A DNA stretch of 64,000 nucleotides from VAZQ01 sp963756715 (GCA_963756715.1 CAVWOV010000035.1:248001-312000); one strand, 5' to 3'. Positions 27,020-35,851 are shown, counted from the stretch's first letter. Notes: a model not told the origin generated them from the letters alone. Numbers and translations are program-made.

Positions 27020-28720
27020 TCACGCCGCCGCCGGGCGCGCCGTCGCGGGCCGGCCGGAGGCGCCATGCTCGAACTCGTCGAGGAAGGACAGCAGTTCCTG
27101 CCGGTATTCGTAGTAGCGCGGGTGGTCGAGCAGGGCGCGTCGCGTGCGCGGTCTGGGGATGTCGACCTCGAGGATGCGGCCGATGCGGGCGTTCGGGCCG
27201 TTGGTCATCATCACGACCCGGTCGGCCAGGAGGATCGCTTCGTCGACATCGTGCGTGACGCAGACAGCGGTCACCTTGGTGCGCGACCACACCTCCATCA
27301 GCACTTCTTGCAGTTGCCAGCGCGTCAGCGAATCCAGCATCCCGAACGGCTCGTCGAGCAGCAGGAGCTTGGGCGAGAGCGCGAAGGCGCGCGCAATGCC
27401 GACGCGTTGCTTCATGCCGTTGGAAAGCTCGGAGGCGCGCTTGTCCATGGCGTCGCCCAGTCCGACGCGCGCCAGGTAGTAGCTGACGATCTCGGCGCGT
27501 TCGGCACGGCTCGCGTGCGGATAGACGCGGTCGACGCCGAGCGCCACGTTCTCGCGCGCGGTGAACCACGGAAACAGCGACGGCGCCTGGAACACCACGG
27601 CGCGATCGGGACCGGCGGTGTTGATCTCCTTGCCATCGAGCACGATGCCGCCGCTCGATATGTCGTTAAGTCCCGCGGCCATCGACAGCACCGTCGACTT
27701 GCCGCAGCCGGAGTGGCCGATGAGCGAGACCAGTTCGCCCTTGCGCATCAGGAGATTGAAGCCGTCGACGACGGTGAGAGAGCCTTTCGGCGTCGGATAG
27801 GTCTTGCGCACTTCGTAGAATTCGACGTAGCGCGTCTCGATCGGACTAGCGGCCGCCTCGCGATAGGCGCGCGGTGGACCGGGATCGAAGGTGATGGGCA
27901 CGACGTTCGGCAGCGTGTGGCGGTCGTCGCTGCTCGCCGCCGCGTGCTCGACGCCGACATCCATGAGATACTGCGTGATCGCGGCCCGCAAACGCTTGTA
28001 GGCGGGATTCTTGTTCATCTCGGTGCGGTCGCGCGGCCGCGCGAACGGAACGGTGAACTCGGGGCCGAAGGTCGCGCCCGGTCCGGGCTTGAGCGGAATG
28101 ATCCGGTCGGCGAGCAGGATCGCCTCATCGACGTCGTTGGTGATGAGGACGACGGTCTTCTTTTCCTTCGACCAGATCGCCTCGATCTCGGTCTGCAGTT
28201 TGGCGCGGGTGAGGGCGTCAAGTGCGGACAGCGGCTCGTCGAGCAGCAGCATTTCGGGATCGAGCGCGAGCGCGCGCGCGACCGCGACGCGCTGGCGCAT
28301 GCCGCCCGAGAGCTCGGCCGGCTTGCGGTCGGCCGCGTGCCCAAGCCCGACCATGTCGACGTAGCGTCGGACGCGTCCGGCACGCTCGGATTTCTTCTGA
28401 CGGCCGAACACGGCATCGACCGCGAGCGCGACATTGCCCTCGACCGACAGCCACGGCAGCAGCGAATAGCTCTGGAACACCACGCCGCGCTCCGGCCCGG
28501 GCTCCGTGACAGGCTTGCCGCGAAAGAACACCTCGCCGGCGTCCGGCGCGATCAAGCCGGCCATCAGGTTGATCAGCGTGGTCTTGCCCGAGCCCGAGAA
28601 GCCAACGATGGCGACGAACTCGCCTTCCTCGACCGACAGCGACACGTCCTTGAGCACATCGGTGCGCGACGCTGCTGACCCATACGACTTGGCAACGGAT
28701 TTGAGTTCCAGGACGGCCAT
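27020..28720 (-). CDS. nitrate ABC transporter, two fused ATP-binding domains
   Basis: The 566-residue protein contains two complete ATPases. Domain 1 (about 1-245) shows GFSGSGKTTLINL, LSGGMRQRVAVARAL and LLDEPLSALDA. Domain 2 (about 300-550) shows GHSGCGKSTVLSM, LSNGMKQRVGIARAF and LLDEPFGMLDS. Each has the Q-loop FQSYSLLPW or FQAPSLFPWF typical of nitrate/taurine-type transporters. In cyanobacteria NrtC and NrtD are separate and NrtC carries a binding domain; here both ATPases are joined and no binding domain is present. It lies 11 bases downstream of the permease gene. Confidence 0.9.
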   Translation of the reverse strand: MAVLELKSVAKSYGSAASRTDVLKDVSLSVEEGEFVAIVGFSGSGKTTLINLMAGLIAPDAGEVFFRGKPVTEPGPERGVVFQSYSLLPWLSVEGNVALAVDAVFGRQKKSERAGRVRRYVDMVGLGHAADRKPAELSGGMRQRVAVARALALDPEMLLLDEPLSALDALTRAKLQTEIEAIWSKEKKTVVLITNDVDEAILLADRIIPLKPGPGATFGPEFTVPFARPRDRTEMNKNPAYKRLRAAITQYLMDVGVEHAAASSDDRHTLPNVVPITFDPGPPRAYREAAASPIETRYVEFYEVRKTYPTPKGSLTVVDGFNLLMRKGELVSLIGHSGCGKSTVLSMAAGLNDISSGGIVLDGKEINTAGPDRAVVFQAPSLFPWFTARENVALGVDRVYPHASRAERAEIVSYYLARVGLGDAMDKRASELSNGMKQRVGIARAFALSPKLLLLDEPFGMLDSLTRWQLQEVLMEVWSRTKVTAVCVTHDVDEAILLADRVVMMTNGPNARIGRILEVDIPRPRTRRALLDHPRYYEYRQELLSFLDEFEHGASGRPATARPAAA

Positions 28721-28731
28721 GGCGGGTCTCG

Positions 28732-29829
28732 TCAGCGGGTTTCGCTATAGGTGAAGGCGGACTGCAGGGCGAGCATCACGCGATCGAGCAGGAAGCCGAT
28801 GATGCCGATGGTCAGCACCGCCACCATGATCTTGGCGAGCGAGGCGGACGATCCGTTCTGGAATTCGTCCCAGACGAATTTTCCAAGTCCCGGATTCTGC
28901 GCCAGCATCTCGGCCGCGATCAGCACCATCCAGCCGACGCCGAGCGATAGGCGAAGGCCGGTGAAAATCAACGGCAGCGACGACGGCAGCACCAGCTTGA
29001 CGATGGTCTTCGGCCAGGTGAGCCGCAGAACGCGTCCGACGTTGAGCAGGTCCTTGTCGATCGAGGCAACGCCGACGGCGGTATTGATCAAGGTCGGCCA
29101 GAGCGAACACAGCGTGACGGTAATCGCCGAGATCAGGAACGATTTCGGAAACATCGGATCGTCGGTCACGTAGAGTGCGCTGACGATCATGGTCACCAGC
29201 GGCAGCCAGGCGAGCGGGGAGACCGGCTTGAAAATCTGAACCAGTGGATTGATCGCGGCATTGAACGAGGCAAACAAGCCGCAAAACACGCCGAGCGGTA
29301 CCGCGATGATCGTGGCGAAGACGAAGCCGGTGAAGACGGTCTTGAGGCTGGTGAAAATCTGGTCGATGAACGTGGGCTTGCCGGTGTAGGGGCGGGTCTT
29401 CACCTCGGCCTTCGGGTCCTTCTCCAGGATCGCCTGGTTGCGCTGGTTCTGACGTTCGTAGAACGCGCGCTCTTTATCCCGTTCGGCGACATGATCGGTC
29501 CACAGGTTCTCCGCCTGGTGCCAGACCTGCACGGGTCCAGGCAGCGCGCCGAGGCTGGTTTGGACCTTGGGAGCGAGCCACGCCCAGACGCCAAGGAACA
29601 GCACGATGGCGAGCAGCGGGATGCCGAGCTGGCGCCAGAGTTCTGCGGCCTGCTGGCGCACGTCCTCGCCCAGCGCCATGCGCGCCAGTGGCATGAGCCA
29701 TCCGAGTCCCACCAGCTCGAAAAAGCCCGCGGCACGATTGATGTGTGAATTCCAGCGGTCCCGCCAAGGGCCCCGCTCCGTGTGGAGAGATGCCGGTTCA
29801 GCCGGAATCAGATCGGATGCGATGGTCAT
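28732..29829 (-). CDS. nrtB: nitrate ABC transporter permease
   Basis: The inner-membrane permease has 365 residues from ATG 29829. One N-terminal membrane helix (LLAIVLFLGVWAWLAP) is followed by an unusually long charged insert, then the binding-protein-dependent transport core with FVFATIIAVPLGVFCGLFAS, PVSPLAWLPLVTMIVSALYV and GVGWMVLIAAEMLAQNPGLG, the EAA-loop region. It works with the NrtA-like binding protein upstream and the tandem ATPase downstream. Confidence 0.9.
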   Translation of the reverse strand: MTIASDLIPAEPASLHTERGPWRDRWNSHINRAAGFFELVGLGWLMPLARMALGEDVRQQAAELWRQLGIPLLAIVLFLGVWAWLAPKVQTSLGALPGPVQVWHQAENLWTDHVAERDKERAFYERQNQRNQAILEKDPKAEVKTRPYTGKPTFIDQIFTSLKTVFTGFVFATIIAVPLGVFCGLFASFNAAINPLVQIFKPVSPLAWLPLVTMIVSALYVTDDPMFPKSFLISAITVTLCSLWPTLINTAVGVASIDKDLLNVGRVLRLTWPKTIVKLVLPSSLPLIFTGLRLSLGVGWMVLIAAEMLAQNPGLGKFVWDEFQNGSSASLAKIMVAVLTIGIIGFLLDRVMLALQSAFTYSETR

Positions 29830-29902
29830 CAGCGCGACACCCTGGGAGCAGGTCTCTGGACGCGGCGAGTTACCGAGCGGGAGGTCGTCACGGCATGGAG
29901 GC

Positions 29903-31349
29903 TCAGTTGGCGACGACCTTCGCGCCGGTGACGCGCTCACTGCCTTTCAGCCCGATCGCCATGCTTTCGATGTACGCGTTCGGCTTGCGGCCATCGAAGG
30001 TGACGCCGTCGATGAATTCATTGGTTGATGCGCGGTAGCCGTCGCTGGTCCACGGGAAGTCTTCCTTCTTCGCCTTGCCTTCCTCGACGAGGAGCTTTGC
30101 CGCCGCGAGATGGAGGTCGGGGCGGTAGACCTGCTTGGCGATCTCGGCGTACCAGGCGTCGGGCTTGGCTTCCGGGATCTGGCCCCAGCGCCGCATCTGC
30201 GTGAGATACCAGACGGCGTCGGAATAGTAGGGGTGGGTCGCGAAGTAACGGAAGAACACGTTGAAGTCGGGAACGGCGCGCTTGTCGCCCTTCTCGTATT
30301 CGAAGGTGCCGGTCATCGAATTGGCGATGACGGCGGCGTCCGCGCCGACGTATTCGGACTTGGCAAGAATTTGAACGGCCTTGGTTCGGTTGGCGTTGTT
30401 GTTCTCGTCAAGCCACATGCCGGCCCGGATCAGCGCCTTGGTCACGGCGAGCACGGTGTTCGGATGCTTCTTCTGGAAGTCCGCCGTCATCCCGAACACT
30501 TTCTCGGGATTGTTCTTCCAGATCTCGTAATCGGTAATGACCGGAACGCCGATGCCCTTTGAACACCGCCGCCTGGTTCCACGGCTCGCCGACGCAATAA
30601 CCGAGGATCGTGCCGGCTTCGAGCGTTGCGGGCATCTGCGGCGGCGGCGTCACCGAGATCAGCACGTCGCCCATAATCTGGCCGGAGATATCGGTCGACG
30701 AATAGAGCCCGGGGTGGATGCCGCCGGCCGCGAGCCAGTAGCGCAGTTCGTAATTGTGGGTCGACAACGGGAAGACCATGCCCAGATTGAAGGGCTTGCC
30801 CTCCGACTTGTATTTCTCGACCACCTTCTTCAGCGCGTCAGCCTTGATCGGGTGAACGAACTTGCCATTGGCATCTTTCGGGATGTGCTTCTTCATCTCC
30901 TCCCAGACGGCGTTCGACACCGTGATGCCGTTGCCGTTGAGATCCATGGAGAACGGCGTAATCACATGCGCCTTGGTGCCAAAGCCGATGGTGGCGCCGA
31001 GCGGCTGGCCGGCGAGCATGTGCGCGCCGTCGAGTTCGCCGGTGATGACGCGGTCGAGCAGCACCTTCCAGTTGGCCTGCGGCTCGGTGGTGACGTAGAG
31101 GCCTTCATCCTCGAAGAAATTGAGCTCTTTCGCGATGGCGATCGGCGCCATGTCGGTGAGCTTGATGAAGCCGAACTTCAGGTCCTCTTTTTCGAGCTTC
31201 AGCGCCGCGCGGGCAACGCTTGGCGCGACGATCCGTTCGGCCGGCAGCGCGCCGGCGAGCGCAACGGTGCCGACCGTCGCCTTGACAAAGGTGCGCCGGC
31301 TCAATCTTCCAAGCCGTTGCTTCGTGGTATCGCGGTTCATTGCGGACAT
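29903..31349 (-). CDS. nrtA: nitrate ABC transporter substrate-binding protein (one-base frame break)
   Basis: A Tat signal is visible as LSRRTFVKATVGTVALAG, followed by the CmpA/NrtA-type binding domain: LKFGFIKLTDMAPIAIAKEL, DGAHMLAGQPLGATIGFG and STHNYELRYWLAAGGIHPG. After the break the C-terminal third continues with FGMTADFQKKHPNTVLAVTK and YFATHPYYSDAVWYLTQMRR. One extra base in the CCC near 30555 explains the break; corrected length is about 481. Three candidate ATGs lie at 31352, 31349 and 31340 after AAAGGA. It is the first gene of the nitrate operon. Confidence 0.9.
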
Positions 31350-31510
31350 CATCCTTTCAGCGGTTGCAGAGGACGCGCGCAGCGGTGCTGCCGGTCAGCC
31401 GCACACGAGGCACAGCAAATCCTCAAGCCCGAACGCTCCAGGCATTGCTCCCGGGTCAGTGTTGCTGATTGCGTTGCCGTCTTCGCGAACGACAACTCTA
31501 GGAACGTAAA

Positions 31511-31526
31511 TTCAAGTTGCGTGCCA
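31511..31526 (-). promoter_or_regulatory. possible sigma-54 promoter of the nitrate operon
   Basis: On the minus strand TGGCAC (31526-31521) is followed after five bases by TTGAA (31515-31511). The -24 element is perfect. The -12 element has GA where GC is expected, a significant weakness. It is about 160 bases upstream of nrtA. Confidence 0.4.
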
Positions 31527-31565
31527 CTTCTGGCCGCATACGCTTTCTTTAATTATTTCAATGTA

Positions 31566-31584
31566 TTGCGCTTTCCGGACGCAA
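31566..31584. promoter_or_regulatory. possible NtrC-type binding site
   Basis: TTGCGCTTTCCGGACGCAA is a 19-base near-palindrome with the length and outer arms (TTGC...GCAA) of NtrC sites. It lies about 40 bases upstream of the sigma-54-like element. The inner positions (GC and AC for AC and GT) deviate from consensus. Confidence 0.35.
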
Positions 31585-31772
31585 GTCGATCGATGGTGCT
31601 AAAAACTAATCGCTGCATAATGCACACGCGCTCCGCGTACGCTTTGTGCAGCGCAATAAAGCGATGAAAAATTGTGCGCCGAGTTTGACGGACACTGTCG
31701 GCGCATTGAAGGGTGCCGGCCATCTTGAAAGGCCATCAGCACGTTAAGCATGAAGCGCTCAGTCGTGATCCG

Positions 31773-32246
31773 TCAGACGCGATCCCTTAGGTGATCGGCG
31801 AGACGATCGAAGGTGCTGTTCCAGCCGCTTTGATGTCCGTCGCGTTCCCCATCCGACTGGAACGGAGTCTGGCGCAGGGTCATGCGCGTCTTGCCGTCTT
31901 CATCGGCGAACGTCACGGTCACGAGGGTTTCGAGACCGCGCTCGCCGTCTTCCTCCCAGGCGAACGTGAATACCAGCCGCTCGGGCGCCACGACTTCGCG
32001 GAACACGCCGCGATGCCAAAGGTCGTTGCCGGTCTCGGTCGAGCGCAGGCAATGGCGCCAGGCGCCGCCCGGCCGCACATCCAGCTTCACCAGGGCGGCG
32101 GGGTAATCGCGCGGCCCCCACCACTGCGCCAGGTGCTTTGGGTCGGTCCAGGCCTCGAAGACCAGTTTGCGCGGCGCATCGAACAGGCGGGTGATGACAA
32201 GTTCAGGTTCGACGGGCTTCGTGACGGCACCGGTACTGGCGGACAT
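31773..32246 (-). CDS. SRPBCC (AHSA1/START-like) domain protein
   Basis: The 157-residue protein shows the activator-of-Hsp90-homologue pattern: ITRLFDAPRKLVFEAWTDP, HLAQWWGPRDYP, LDVRPGGAWRH, FREVVAPERLVFTFAW and the closing GWNSTFDRLADHL. The fold is a hydrophobic ligand cavity; biochemical role unknown. ATG at 32246 follows AAGGAG. It is the last gene of a run of related small proteins and lies 14 bases after the preceding gene. Confidence 0.85.
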   Translation of the reverse strand: MSASTGAVTKPVEPELVITRLFDAPRKLVFEAWTDPKHLAQWWGPRDYPAALVKLDVRPGGAWRHCLRSTETGNDLWHRGVFREVVAPERLVFTFAWEEDGERGLETLVTVTFADEDGKTRMTLRQTPFQSDGERDGHQSGWNSTFDRLADHLRDRV

Positions 32247-32260
32247 GCGTCGTCTCCTTG

Positions 32261-32816
32261 CTAACGCCCGAGCGCGGGGGCCTGCTCGGCAAGCTTCTTC
32301 AGGTTGGCAAGACCGTCCTCGAAGTCCTTGCCGATCATGGTGTCCATGTTGATGAAGACCTGCATGACCTTCGAGATGAACGGAGCGGGACCGTACATGG
32401 CCCACGTCACGTTGGTGTCGTCGCCTTTGGCATCCATCGTGAACTCGGCGGTGTTGTGACCCTCGAACGGGCTGATGAAATCGAGCTTGATGACGACCTT
32501 GGAGGGTGGCGAGGCGTCAATGATCTCCATCCGGCCCTTGCCGACATTCTTGTTGCCGTCCCATTCGTAGATCGGCGCCTTTGCCGCTGGCCGCGCCGCT
32601 GAAGGTCCGCTTCATCGCCGGGTCTTTCTTTTCGTACGGCGACCAGGCGCCCCAGCCGTGCAGATCGTTGATGAGGGCGAAGATTTTGTCCGGCGGCGCC
32701 TTGATGTTCAACGCGCGCTGGACGCTGAACGAGTCCGGCTTGGTCGCCGCATAGAGGAGGACGGCCGCAACTGCGACCACCAGAACCACCGCGATGATGC
32801 CTAGGATCTTGAGCAT
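32261..32816 (-). CDS. membrane-anchored SRPBCC/polyketide cyclase-like protein (one-base frame break)
   Basis: An N-terminal helix (ILGIIAVVLVVAVAAVLLYA) anchors a SRPBCC domain: VQRALNIKAPPDKIFALIND, GWGAWSPYEKKDPAMKRTF, then in the shifted frame MEIIDASPPSKVVIKLDFI and the closing GKDFEDGLANLKKLAE. One extra base near 32580 separates the halves; corrected length is 184. ATG at 32816 follows GGGAG. Function unknown. Confidence 0.82.
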
Positions 32817-32870
32817 CGAACACTCCCGCCGTGTGCATAGTCGATAAGTAACGTCAGGCCGCAAGTAACG

Positions 32871-33231
32871 TCAGGCCGCGACCAGAACCTTGAAGCCGCC
32901 ATAGATCATGCGCTTGGCGTCAAACGGCATCGGCTTGGCGCTCATCATCTTGGCCAGACGCGGATCTTTCATGACCTTGGCAAGCACGCGGTCGCGGTGC
33001 GCGCGGGACTTGTAGACGATCCAGGAGAACACCACGGTTTCTCCGGGCTTCATCTTGACGCTGCGCGGGAAGGACGTCCGCTTGCCGACCTTGACGTCGT
33101 CGGCGAGACATTCGCGGAACTCGAGTGGCGCCGTACTCGCGCCAGACTTTGCCGGCTTTGCGCGCCATGGTGCGATAGGCTGGCACGCTCTTCTTCGGGA
33201 CGGGAACGATAAATCCATCGACATAGGTCAT
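32871..33231 (-). CDS. DUF1428 family protein (one-base frame break)
   Basis: The corrected 119-residue protein starts MTYVDGFIVPVPKKSVPAYR and continues, after a break near 33126, with LEFRECLADDVKVGKRTSFP, VVFSWIVYKSRAHRDRVLAK and MPFDAKRMIYGGFKVLV. This is the complete DUF1428 (YbaA-like) dimeric alpha/beta-barrel pattern. ATG at 33231 follows AGAGGAATT. Role unknown; such genes commonly accompany SRPBCC/ArsR operons. Confidence 0.85.
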
Positions 33232-33339
33232 GTGAATTCCTCTCGTTGAATTTTATTCGCCTTGGTTCGCGGGCGCGATGGCGCCACGTGGCCGCAGCCC
33301 AAATGACAACAAGAACATGGAACGGCTGTGGCGCATTGG

Positions 33340-33375
33340 AACCCGAGGTCCGCTCGCCGCGAGGAACCTCGGGTT
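33340..33375 (-). terminator. hairpin terminator after the first SRPBCC group
   Basis: AACCCGAGGT at 33340-33349 pairs with ACCTCGGGTT at 33366-33375, with a further small inner stem. It lies eight bases past the stop of the gene ending at 33383 and before the DUF1428 gene. It may divide the cluster into two transcripts or attenuate read-through. Confidence 0.55.
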
Positions 33376-33382
33376 CGTAAGT

Positions 33383-33896
33383 TCAGCGCGCCTTCGCCAG
33401 GTAGGCCTCGAGTTGCTCCAGCGTGCCGCCCCAACCCTTCATCATGCTGTCCTGGCCGGCATCGAACGTCTTGCGCTCGTCTTCCGTGGCATTGTACGGC
33501 GCCCAGCGGATCGTGAGCTTGGTCTTGCCGCCGGGTTGCTCCTCGAAGCGTGAACGTCGAGAGCATTTCCAATGGCCAGGTCGGGGCCATCGGATGCCGC
33601 GTGGTGCCGCCGGCTTCGTCCGAAAACGAGTTGATGAAGACCATGCGCTCCGGTGCGACGATTTCGCGAAAGACGAATTTGCCCCACATCGGCGAGCCGT
33701 CGGGCGCCTTCAGGCCGTAGTGATAGGTGCCGCCGGGGCGCAGGTCCATTTTGGATGCGATCACCGAGAAGCCCTTCGGGCCCCACCACTGCCGCATGCG
33801 TTCCGGGTCGGTGAACGCCTTCCACACCAGATCGCGCGGCGCATCGAGCACGCGCGAGATGACGAAGTCGGCGCTTTTGGTCTCACTCGTAGTCAT
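33383..33896 (-). CDS. SRPBCC (AHSA1) domain protein (one-base frame break)
   Basis: The N-terminal part reads FVISRVLDAPRDLVWKAFTD, MRQWWGPKGFSVIASKMDL, FREIVAPERMVFINSFSDEA. A break near 33549 moves the rest (FEEQPGGKTKLTIRWAPYN, then the closing MMKGWGGTLEQLEAYLAKAR) into the next frame. One extra C explains it, giving 170 residues with a stop at 33383. ATG at 33896 follows AAGGGGAT. Confidence 0.85.
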
Positions 33897-33995
33897 CGTG
33901 TTATCCCCTTGTTGTGATCCCTGGTTTCGATTGGCGATGCCCTCGCGGGACGAAGTCTTCGCCGACGATCCCAGCCTTGGCCTTGCTCGCAGTCG

Positions 33996-34409
33996 TCAAG
34001 GATTTTTCGGTCCTGCGATGATCATCCAGCCCACGCCGAACTTGTCGGCGACCATGCCGAAGCTCTTGGCGAAGAACGTCTCCGTGAGCGGCAATTGCAC
34101 CTGGCCGCCTTGCGACAGCGCGTTGAACATCCGCTCGCCGTCGGCCGCCTCCTTGGCGTCGAGCGAGAGCGCGAAGCCCTTGAACTCGGGCTTGTTCTCC
34201 GCGCGTCCGTCGGACAGCATCACGGGTGCGCCGTTGATGGTGACGCAGGCGTGCATGATCTTGTTCTCGTGGCCGGGCGAGCAGGTGTGCTCCGCGGGCG
34301 CGTCCTTGAAGCGCATCATCATGCCGACGTCGGCGCCGAGATGCTTCTTGTAAAACTCGATAGCCTCCTCACAACGGCCGTCGAGGAACAGATAGGGCGT
34401 TATTGACAT
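33996..34409 (-). CDS. VOC family protein, PhnB-like
   Basis: The 137-residue protein begins MSITPYLFLDGRCEEAIEFY and shows KHLGADVGMMMRFKDAP, IMHACVTINGAPVMLSDG and FGMVADKFGVGWMIIAGP, the YjdN/PhnB pattern. ATG at 34409 follows AAAGGACC. It lies in the ArsR-headed operon between another VOC gene and an SRPBCC gene. Biochemical function is not established for the subgroup. Confidence 0.88.
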   Translation of the reverse strand: MSITPYLFLDGRCEEAIEFYKKHLGADVGMMMRFKDAPAEHTCSPGHENKIMHACVTINGAPVMLSDGRAENKPEFKGFALSLDAKEAADGERMFNALSQGGQVQLPLTETFFAKSFGMVADKFGVGWMIIAGPKNP

Positions 34410-34465
34410 GACATGGTCCTTTCCAGGTTGATGATGTTCGCTTGAGATTTCGGTCGGCTGCGGGA

Positions 34466-34960
34466 TTAGCCGGCGTGGGCCTGCCGCAGGGCCGCGATGT
34501 CGATTTTGCGCATCTGCAGCATCGCGTTCATGACACGTCCGGCCTTGTCCTTGTTCTCGTCCATCAGCATCTCGGTGAGGGCGACCGGAACCACCTGCCA
34601 GGACAGGCCGAACTTGTCCTTGAGCCAGCCGCACGGTCCTTCGGAGCCGCCCTCGGAAAGCATGCTCCAGAAGTGGTCCACCTCCGACTGGGTGTCACAG
34701 TGAATCTGGAACGAGACCGCTTCATTGAACTTGAAGTGTGGGCCGCCGTTGAGGCCGACAAATCGTTGCCCTTCGAGCTCGAAGTCGACCGTCATCACCG
34801 TGCCTGCCTCCTTGCCGTGAACGTCCTTGCCCGCCTTGCCGTAGCGGCTGACGCTGACGATCTTGGAGTTCTTGAAAATGGCAACGTAATGGTTGGCCGC
34901 CGCTTCGGCCTCGGTATCGAACCACAAGCAAGGCCGGATTTTCGATGACGCGATCGGCAT
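34466..34960 (-). CDS. VOC family protein, 3-demethylubiquinone methyltransferase-like fold
   Basis: The 164-residue protein shows IRPCLWFDTEAEAAANHYVA, RFVGLNGGPHFKFNEAVSFQ, CGWLKDKFGLSWQVVPVALT and a C-terminal helix MNAMLQMRKIDIAAL. It is a paralogue of the protein at 11039-11512, sharing the VGLNGGPxFK and GWxKDKxGxSWQ motifs. ATG at 34960 follows GGAGG at ideal spacing. Despite the family name there is no SAM-binding motif. Confidence 0.87.
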   Translation of the reverse strand: MPIASSKIRPCLWFDTEAEAAANHYVAIFKNSKIVSVSRYGKAGKDVHGKEAGTVMTVDFELEGQRFVGLNGGPHFKFNEAVSFQIHCDTQSEVDHFWSMLSEGGSEGPCGWLKDKFGLSWQVVPVALTEMLMDENKDKAGRVMNAMLQMRKIDIAALRQAHAG

Positions 34961-34990
34961 ATTGTCCTCCAACGGTTTGGTGCAACGTGA

Positions 34991-35474
34991 TCAGTCCGCC
35001 CAATGGGCGAGGTAATCGGCGAGGCGCGACAGCGTCTGAGCCGCGCCCTTGTCGGCGCCATAGTCCTTGATGACCCGGTCGCGTTCGGCGGCCGACGGGA
35101 ACAAGGCCCGCATGGTGAGCCGGGTCTTGCGATCGAGTTCCTCGAACGTGACCGTTGTGTGGAACTGCACCGGCTCGACATCGTCGCCGTCGTCGTGGCG
35201 GTAGGCGATGCGCTCGGGCTTCACGATTTCGTCGAACGTGATCCGGTTCTGATAATCGCGGCCGTCCGGGCCCATGCATCACGAAGCGCCAGACCCCGCC
35301 CTCCCGGAAATCGTAGGCGCTTGTGGTGGTCGTGAAGCCGTTCGGGCCCCACCATTGCGCCAGATGCTTCGGATCGGTCCATGCTGTCCAGACCAGCTCA
35401 CGTGGCGCGTCGAAGACGCGCGTCGTCACGAGTTCCCGCGGGTCCTGAAGATCGAGGCTATTTCTTGCGGCCAC
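34991..35474 (-). CDS. SRPBCC (AHSA1) domain protein (one-base frame break)
   Basis: The protein starts with GTG at 35474 (VAARNSLDLQDPRELVTTRV), preceded by AAGGAG and overlapping the arsR 3' end by 17 bases. VFDAPRELVWTAWTDPKHLA, WWGPNGF and FREGGVWRFVMHGP lie in the first frame. YQNRITFDEIVKPERIAYRH and ALFPSAAERDRVIKDYGAD lie in the second. An extra G in the GGG near 35270 explains the break; corrected length is 160. It is coupled to and likely controlled by the ArsR regulator. Confidence 0.87.
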
Positions 35475-35808
35475 GCTTCTTCTCCTTGGCTTGCAGCTCC
35501 TGCAGGTAGACGTCCAGGCGGTCGAAGCGCTCTTCCCAGAGCCGGCGATATTCATCGAGCCAGCTATCGACCCCTCTGAGGGGGTTGAGTTCGATGCGGC
35601 AGGGCCGCCACTGCGCCTCGCGCCCGCGTTTGATCAGGCCGGCGCGTTCCAGCACCTTGAGGTGCTTTGAGACAGCCGGAAGGCTCATGTTGAAGGGTTC
35701 GGCGAGCTTGGAGACCGAAGCCTCGCCAAGGGTGAGCCGCGCCAGCATGGCGCGCCGCGTCGGATCGGCAAGGGCGGCGAATGTGGCGCTGAGAGGGTCG
35801 AGCGGCAT
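35458..35808 (-). CDS. ArsR family transcriptional repressor
   Basis: The 116-residue protein has a winged helix: FAALADPTRRAMLARLTLGE, VSKLAEPFNMSLPAVSKHLK (recognition helix) and VLERAGLIKRGREAQWRPC. The metal-binding cysteine box of ArsR/SmtB is absent, as in the SRPBCC-linked subgroup. The C-terminal helix is basic (KEKKRGRKK). It heads an operon with SRPBCC and VOC genes and faces a strong palindromic operator just upstream of its start, so it probably represses itself and the operon. Confidence 0.92.
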   Translation of the reverse strand: MPLDPLSATFAALADPTRRAMLARLTLGEASVSKLAEPFNMSLPAVSKHLKVLERAGLIKRGREAQWRPCRIELNPLRGVDSWLDEYRRLWEERFDRLDVYLQELQAKEKKRGRKK

Positions 35809-35812
35809 GGTG

Positions 35813-35851
35813 TATTAAACCGATCGGTTAATTAACCTAATCGGTTTAATA
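35813..35851. promoter_or_regulatory. ArsR operator, nested palindrome
   Basis: TATTAAACCGAT at 35813-35824 is the exact inverse of ATCGGTTTAATA at 35840-35851. Between them lies a perfect palindrome GGTTAATTAACC at 35826-35837. AACCGAT/ATCGGTT half sites therefore occur as overlapping pairs. The whole block begins five bases before the arsR start codon, placing it over the likely promoter. Confidence 0.8.

Larger units (their letters stand above)
31353..31772. other. regulatory intergenic region upstream of nrtA
   Basis: No gene is seen in these 420 bases. The stretch 31500-31680 is more AT-rich than the surroundings and contains a sigma-54-like element, a possible NtrC site, and TGCACA at about 31621 facing TGTGCA at about 31645. 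The last two arms are too far apart for a standard NtrC site. Confidence 0.5.

Noticed and set aside
31621..31650. TGCACA...TGTGCA as an NtrC site
   Set aside because: The arms are separated by about 18 bases, far more than NtrC dimers accept.
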